Made by a program: the position numbers and the translations under genes. The notes below the pieces were generated by a model that had not been told where the DNA came from, searched no databases, and worked only from the letters and a program-made list of their open reading frames with translations. DNA of 64,000 nucleotides from UKL13-2 sp043773745 (GTDB lineage: Bacteria > Pseudomonadota > Gammaproteobacteria > Burkholderiales > Usitatibacteraceae): NCBI GenBank assembly GCA_043773745.1, contig JAYVEV010000116.1:1-64000 (forward strand). The letters are read 5' to 3'. Of the stretch, positions 61,494 through 64,000 are shown in pieces. The stretch's first letter is position 1. Each line of letters opens with the position of its first letter.

Positions 61494-64000
61494 TTCAATG
61501 CCTCGCGAATGTTGGCAGGTGTAATCGGCAGACTGCGAAAGCGTTTACCGGTGGCGGCGGCCACCGCATTGCCGATGGCAGGCGCGATGGGGCACAGCAC
61601 CGCTTCAGCAATGCCTTTTCCGGTGGTCTCGGTAGTAGGTAGAATATTTAGCCCCAGCCGACCCAGCGGCACATCACCCGCCAGTGCCACCTGATAGCGG
61701 TCCAGATTCCAGCGACTATCACCCGCCCCTTCGCCAAGCAGGGGCAGATTTTCCAGCAGCGCATAGCCGATACCCATCGCCACGCCACCCTGCGCTTGAC
61801 CGGCCAGCAAATCAGGTTGCAGCACTTTGCCCGCATCAACAAAAAGCTCTACCGCCGTCACCTGCACTTGGCCGGTTGACGGTGTGATCAGCACGGCGAC
61901 CAATGCGCCGGAGGGCGAGAACAGGCTGCGCCCGTATAACGAGGCTTTTGGATCGGGCGGGACAATATTTAAACGGGAATGAGCCTGCCAGACACTGCTA
62001 CCCGCCTGCAATGTCGAGAGGCCATCAATTGGCCATTGGCGCGCCATCCAGCCACCGACGGTGTAATCCGCAAGCACCCACCGGCCTTGGTACAGGCCGT
62101 GTGTCATGGCGGCGGTACACAAGCCGCCCGCATAGATTTGCTGGGCGATGGCGCTAATGTCCAGCGCGGGAAAGTTAGGCGCCGTCAGCTTGCCTGCGCG
62201 CCATATTGTTTTGCCACGTATATTTTCAACCGGTATTCGCCACAGCTGTGCAGCGGCCGGCAAGATACCGGTTTCAAACAGCGCACGGGTCGCTTGCTGG
62301 GTCACATGTACTTGGTGAAAAGCGGTAAGACAGGCGCTAGATGACATCGCGAACGAAGCTGTCCAGGTGGGGTCACTCCACGAGCCGCCTCGATTGCTTT
62401 GCAGCCCCAGCGGCCCGGCAAAATAACCCGCATCACCCATCATCACCTGAGTGGCATTGTTCCCGGCAAAACCGGCGGTGCTGATCGCCAAAGTGGTGGC
62501 CGAGCCATTGCCCATATCCACACAGTTGGTGCGCACCGTGATTGCGCCGCCAATCGCGATCGAGACCTCGGCCATTACCCCATCCGTACCGGTGCCGTAG
62601 GCTTGATTGGCCAAGGCAAAGCCGACACCATAAAGCAGCCCTTCGGCAGCGTGTGACTTTTGCGTCGCACGACGCTGCGTCCACAAGCTATGTTGCTGGG
62701 CCAATTGGCAAATCCGCGCGAGCGTCATCTGCTGCGTTAAAGGCGCGCCCGTGATGGTGCGCTGGCCGGTCTGCAATACATTGCGCTGGCGCAGTTGAAT
62801 CGGGTCGGCACCCATCGATACCGCTACTTCATCAACCAGTGTTTCTACCGCGAAGCTGGCTTGCGGCCCGCCAAAGCCGCGCATTGAGCCGCCGATAACG
62901 CCGGGGGTTGGCATCGCTTTCGCGTCCACGGAGGCCTTGGTAATGTTGTAACCACTGAGGCCGCAATAGCCCGCCAGCATGGCGATAAACTGGCTGTAAT
63001 TATTGTTGCCACCTCCGTTCAGTTGTTGGCTGCTTTGAAAAGCCACAAAAGTGCCTTGGCTATCCACCGCGATACGCTGCTCGATGCGGGAATCCAGCTG
63101 CTTCAGGCCCGACTGGAATTGCTCATAACGATCCTGCGCAATACGTACCGGTGCATCGGCATACGCAGCGGCAATCGCCAGCAACGGCGGAAAGGTTGAC
63201 ACATCACGGCCACCAAAGCCGCCACCGGGATAACAGGAATTAAGCACCACCGTGCTGACCTTGATCGGGCATTGGGAATCAGAAAACAGACCCAGCGTAT
63301 CAGTCATGTCGCCGTTGGTGGCTTGCGTGCCGAGTACTAAATTCAGGTTGCCGCCCTGTGGGTTGGAGCGATCAAGCCACGCCAATCCGGCTTCGGGTTC
63401 CATGAACATCGGGTCCAGTACCTGCGTGGTGTAAGTCCCGCCAAAAACACTCATCCCAGGCTGCGCAAAAGTGCCGGCAATCTGCTGGCGTTTGGCAATC
63501 GCTGCTTTGTCCACTGGCGAGGGTGGCTGTGCATACGGATTGCTCTCACCATCCTGTACCTGCGAGAAGCCGGGAACACCCGGCGCCTCATAGCGCGTCA
63601 AAAAGACGCTCGGTGAGTAAGCTTCAGTCACCGGCGGCACCGGCACCTTTGCGCCATACAGAACCAGAGCTGGATTAAATTGCAGCACCTGCTTGGCGCG
63701 GCGGAAGGTATCAAAGTTTGCAAAAATCAAAATCGCCAGCGGCTGGCCAAAAAAAATCGGCCGCGTCCCCGGTGCCACCAGCAAGCCACTGGGCCATGCA
63801 GCAGGCGACTGCATACCAAACGGCAACACAATATGATCGCGCACCAAATCTGCCTGTGTGACCACTCGCAGCGGCTGCAGCTGGCTGGGCAACATAGATA
63901 AATCGAGCCCCGTAAAAATTTTATCTACCTGAGTGGCACGTATCACCCACGCCATCATTTCCTGCGCAGGCCAACCAGTCATGTCGCGCGCGCGAAAATC
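61490..64000 (-). CDS. Molybdopterin-binding large subunit, xanthine dehydrogenase family (N-terminus cut)
   Basis: The catalytic subunit of a molybdenum hydroxylase of the isoquinoline-oxidoreductase beta type. The reading frame is open to the right edge (836 codons). A Met at 63982 occurs inside sequence that continues upstream, so the true start lies outside. Motifs visible are CYPGGGFGGRDVSTF, GVIGGSMRGFGGPQASFAVETLVDE, VDMGNGSATTLA, and TGKGIAEAVLCPIAPAIGNAVAAA with the Glu expected as catalytic base. Electrons would flow through the 2Fe-2S subunit to the di-haem cytochrome. Substrate (aldehyde or N-heterocycle) cannot be told. No FAD subunit is present. Confidence 0.9.
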   Translation of the reverse strand, partial: DFRARDMTGWPAQEMMAWVIRATQVDKIFTGLDLSMLPSQLQPLRVVTQADLVRDHIVLPFGMQSPAAWPSGLLVAPGTRPIFFGQPLAILIFANFDTFRRAKQVLQFNPALVLYGAKVPVPPVTEAYSPSVFLTRYEAPGVPGFSQVQDGESNPYAQPPSPVDKAAIAKRQQIAGTFAQPGMSVFGGTYTTQVLDPMFMEPEAGLAWLDRSNPQGGNLNLVLGTQATNGDMTDTLGLFSDSQCPIKVSTVVLNSCYPGGGFGGRDVSTFPPLLAIAAAYADAPVRIAQDRYEQFQSGLKQLDSRIEQRIAVDSQGTFVAFQSSQQLNGGGNNNYSQFIAMLAGYCGLSGYNITKASVDAKAMPTPGVIGGSMRGFGGPQASFAVETLVDEVAVSMGADPIQLRQRNVLQTGQRTITGAPLTQQMTLARICQLAQQHSLWTQRRATQKSHAAEGLLYGVGFALANQAYGTGTDGVMAEVSIAIGGAITVRTNCVDMGNGSATTLAISTAGFAGNNATQVMMGDAGYFAGPLGLQSNRGGSWSDPTWTASFAMSSSACLTAFHQVHVTQQATRALFETGILPAAAQLWRIPVENIRGKTIWRAGKLTAPNFPALDISAIAQQIYAGGLCTAAMTHGLYQGRWVLADYTVGGWMARQWPIDGLSTLQAGSSVWQAHSRLNIVPPDPKASLYGRSLFSPSGALVAVLITPSTGQVQVTAVELFVDAGKVLQPDLLAGQAQGGVAMGIGYALLENLPLLGEGAGDSRWNLDRYQVALAGDVPLGRLGLNILPTTETTGKGIAEAVLCPIAPAIGNAVAAATGKRFRSLPITPANIREALK

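Noticed and set aside
1..64000. tRNA, rRNA, CRISPR, prophage, transposase or integrase genes
   Set aside because: None could be supported after reading both strands.

Overview
The window looks like part of a betaproteobacterial chromosome. By gene content and moderate GC (about half) it is most like Burkholderiales/Oxalobacteraceae, for example an Undibacterium-type organism. That placement rests on gene families and neighbourhoods (prxQ-phoH, tsaB-rimI-udg, ompR-envZ, kefF-kefC, typA) and is an inference. Coding density is high. I see no rRNA, tRNA, CRISPR array, prophage or insertion sequence.

Layout. 1-12.3 kb is mostly housekeeping: typA (cut by the left edge), a truncated globin, an ArnD-like deacetylase, a PrxQ peroxiredoxin, a PIN-PhoH ATPase, a secreted unknown, lplT, a lemA/TPM-domain operon and a tsaB-rimI-uracil-DNA glycosylase operon. 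12.3-16.7 kb holds a DUF1501/DUF1800 pair with a lipase-like hydrolase and an EF-hand protein. 17-22.5 kb carries ompR-envZ, kefF-kefC and a NYN-LOTUS protein. 22.5-36.6 kb holds a beta-propeller diguanylate cyclase, a DinG-type helicase, a peptidase-natA-natB operon, a TPMT-like methyltransferase, a PAS membrane sensor, an EAL-CBS-GGDEF protein and a Tat-exported dienelactone hydrolase.

36.7-59.9 kb is dominated by cell-wall enzymes: NlpC/P60 peptidase, VanX-type D-Ala-D-Ala dipeptidase, PBP4/DacB, LD-carboxypeptidase, two TonB-dependent receptors, a beta-lactamase-family hydrolase, an AmiD-type amidase, a BadF-type sugar kinase, two DigH/GHL10-type glycosidases, a NagX-like acyltransferase, an AmpG-like permease, MurQ etherase and a phosphodiester glycosidase. 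I read 40.7-59.9 kb as a locus for importing and dismantling peptidoglycan fragments. It is tied together by a shared 31-32 bp bipartite motif (TACCA half-sites around a CACTTTGCTACCA core) found upstream of both receptors and of the seven-gene murQ operon. No regulator gene for it is visible here.

59.9-64 kb is a three-gene operon for a periplasmic molybdenum hydroxylase (Mo subunit cut by the right edge, 2Fe-2S subunit, di-haem cytochrome).

Proposed flow in the cell-wall locus: the receptors bring muropeptides or glycan fragments into the periplasm. AmiD, DigH-like glycosidases, the beta-lactamase homologue and DD/LD-peptidases trim them. The AmpG/NagX membrane proteins pass sugars to the cytoplasm, where the BadF kinase and MurQ convert MurNAc to GlcNAc-6-phosphate and D-lactate. 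The individual families are known; the combination and the shared operator are inferences from this sequence.
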